DNA of 64,000 bases. Source: an uncultured Amylibacter sp. (GTDB taxonomy: Bacteria; Pseudomonadota; Alphaproteobacteria; Rhodobacterales; Rhodobacteraceae). The translations under genes were made by a program, and so were the position numbers. This document shows positions 62,858 through 64,000 of this stretch, one piece after another. The notes below the pieces were generated by a model. The model had not been told where the DNA came from. It did not search any database and was given only the letters and a program-made list of their open reading frames with translations. The first letter of the stretch is position 1; each line of letters opens with the position of its first letter. Location of the stretch: positions 1,691,001-1,755,000 of the forward strand of contig OX044354.1 in the NCBI GenBank assembly GCA_943846615.1, read 5' to 3'.

Positions 62858-63148
62858 TTAGTCGTTGATTACGTCTTTAAGTGCTTTCGCGATCGTCACT
62901 TTGGCAACGCGGTCAGCAGGCTTCATGAATTGTTCGCCTGTTGCTGGGTTGCGTACCATGCGTTCTGGACGCGCGCGGCATTGAAATTTACCAAGGCCTG
63001 GCAATGTCACTGCGCCGCCTGCTGCGACCTCTTTCGATACGATACCTGCCAAAGCCTCTAGGGTTTGGTTTGCTGTCGCTTTATCTGAACCACATGCTTC
63101 TGCTAGTGATGCTACCAATTGTGTTTTTGTCATTGGTTTCTGAGACAT
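62858..63148 (-). CDS. HU-family DNA-binding protein
   Basis: This 96-aa histone-like protein has the start MTKTQLVASLAEACGSDKAT and the DNA-binding arm with GAVTLPGLGKFQCRARPERM, RNPATGEQF, then KVTIAKALKDVI. It is a little longer than HU of E. coli (90 aa). The ATG at 63148 is preceded by GAGGAGCAGCAAATG-type sequence on the minus strand, and the longer frame to 63253 is not supported. Confidence 0.93.
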   Translation of the reverse strand: MSQKPMTKTQLVASLAEACGSDKATANQTLEALAGIVSKEVAAGGAVTLPGLGKFQCRARPERMVRNPATGEQFMKPADRVAKVTIAKALKDVIND

Positions 63149-63334
63149 TTGCTGCTCCTCTGCTGCGTTGTGTATACAAAATATTCTATTTGTAACGTCT
63201 TTGTGTGGCACATATTGTGGGTAAAGATGCAGAAGTCCAAGCAAAAAATGCACAAAGTGCCTTATTTTTATGACGTTTAACGTGTTTTGGCGAAGATATG
63301 CCGATTTTCGGGCCGTGAGAGTGGTTTTTCCACT
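63149..63334. other. Gap between HU and the caspase-like gene
   Basis: The 186-base gap should hold the HU promoter on the minus strand. A 7-bp stem AGAGTGG/CCACTCT (63318-63336) overlaps the caspase-like stop but has no T-run. I see nothing else. Confidence 0.4.
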
Positions 63335-64000
63335 CTAATTTTTGCAGATTGCGGGCAGTGGTGGGGATAGGTTTGCGCAAAGAACATCGCGTAATATGGC
63401 ACGTTCAGTGTCCACAACGGGCGTTTCAGGTTCGTTAATTGGTGTTTGGACACCAGATGCAATGTTTTCCAAGATAGGTTTCCCACCAAATCCACTGTGT
63501 AATAGGGCGCTTTGCAATGATTTTCCTGTTTTAACGGGGCGTGTTGGATAGAAATAGAAATCGGTTACCAGTGATGAACTGGTCTGTGGCACTTGTGTTC
63601 CCTGTGAATTGCGCGTGACGTCGCGGCGCACGCGGCGCAGGGTTTGTTCAATGTCGATGTCTGGTTGGGCCAAGTTATCAAGCAACGCGCCAGTAAAGAG
63701 GCTGTGATGTCCAAGACCATCATGCGCGGCATGGCCCGGGGAGGAAGCATAACTGATGAGTGTTCCAACGGGTGGCGCCGGCGGTGACAATGAGCGCAAT
63801 GGAATTTCACCTAATTCGGTTTGAAAAGTGATGGGTTCCTGACAGGCATCGAAGAGAATGAGGTTGGTACGTGAGCCCGTTTGCATCAGGGATGTTAGAT
63901 CGCTGAGGCGAACCAATGCGCCAAGTTGTTGCTGATTTTTCGGATCGAAGTCGACCGGAAAGATCAGGTTTTGCTGTGCCAATGCGGCGCTGTGACCAGC
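63335..64000 (-). CDS. Caspase-like (metacaspase/C14) peptidase, C-terminal part, runs off the right edge
   Basis: The visible C-terminal 221 residues belong to a C14 caspase-like domain. The catalytic His region is at the window edge (AGHSAALAQQNLIFPVDFD), and the catalytic Cys lies in LILFDACQEPI. ISYASSPGHAAHDGLGHHSL and FTGALLDNL are typical flanking blocks. An upstream His of the form GHS instead of GHG is a small deviation. The C-terminal tail (about the last 70 residues) is polar. The role, such as stress-induced cell death or protein processing, cannot be judged. The true start lies outside the window. Confidence 0.82.
   Translation of the reverse strand, partial: AGHSAALAQQNLIFPVDFDPKNQQQLGALVRLSDLTSLMQTGSRTNLILFDACQEPITFQTELGEIPLRSLSPPAPPVGTLISYASSPGHAAHDGLGHHSLFTGALLDNLAQPDIDIEQTLRRVRRDVTRNSQGTQVPQTSSSLVTDFYFYPTRPVKTGKSLQSALLHSGFGGKPILENIASGVQTPINEPETPVVDTERAILRDVLCANLSPPLPAICKN

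Noticed and set aside
1..64000. CRISPR arrays, prophage modules, rRNA genes
   Set aside because: No regularly spaced repeats, no phage structural genes and no rRNA sequence were seen.

Overview
The window looks like chromosome of a Roseobacter-group alphaproteobacterium (Rhodobacteraceae). I infer this from the petABC operon next to trmL, thiBPQ behind a TPP riboswitch, a form II coxGSLMDEF cluster, betC-betA choline-sulfate genes, and a PQQ alcohol dehydrogenase cluster of alphaproteobacterial type. Base composition looks moderate, with clearly AT-richer patches in the accessory regions. No species can be named from the sequence alone.

Layout. 1-4.3 kb is an accessory region: the 3' part of a Type ISP restriction-modification gene broken by a one-base frameshift, an AT-rich membrane protein, a perfect palindrome and a decayed tyrosine-integrase remnant. 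4.3-23.1 kb is a large periplasmic alcohol-oxidation locus. It holds a PQQ dehydrogenase with a lanthanide-type Asp-Tyr-Asp motif, two ABC transporters (one SsuABC-like, one of the PQQ/ped-associated type with a YVTN beta-propeller and a substrate-binding protein), a PedF-like cytochrome c, a MoxJ/XoxJ-like binding protein, an ApbE flavin transferase with a NosR-like membrane flavo-iron-sulfur protein, a second small cytochrome c, and a FIST protein/hybrid kinase/LuxR response regulator set that probably controls the locus. 23.3-32.3 kb is a co-directional molybdenum hydroxylase cluster (coxG-S-L-M, then coxD-E-F and a MoeA-MobA-like fusion); the large subunit has the form II motif AYRGAGR.

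32.3-35.8 kb is a scar of mobile elements: two sulfotransferase-like paralogues from a segmental duplication (one broken, with an internally doubled PAPS-binding loop), separated and flanked by remnants of IS6- and IS3-family transposases. 35.8-39.6 kb holds a flavin reductase, choline sulfatase and choline dehydrogenase. 39.5-53.9 kb is mixed housekeeping: a GGDEF-EAL protein, tRNA-Lys, dapF-mtaB-GST, a PaiB-like protein, a TPR/OGT-like glycosyltransferase, a ferric-reductase-like flavocytochrome, a GGDEF protein, an MmcQ/YjbR protein, an old-yellow-enzyme homologue, DedA, an ankyrin protein next to a 20-bp inverted repeat, and trmL.

54.0-64.0 kb holds petABC (cytochrome bc1), a phosphatase-like protein, thiB-thiP-thiQ reading leftwards behind a TPP riboswitch, aroC, an EamA transporter, an HU protein and a caspase-like peptidase running off the right edge.

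How the parts fit: the alcohol dehydrogenase passes electrons to soluble cytochromes c and on to the respiratory chain; the NosR-like/ApbE pair suggests a second, flavin-based link between periplasm and membrane. Many neighbours overlap as ATGA or TGATG, so most clusters are probably polycistronic. Family assignments rest on motifs read by eye; no database search was run.
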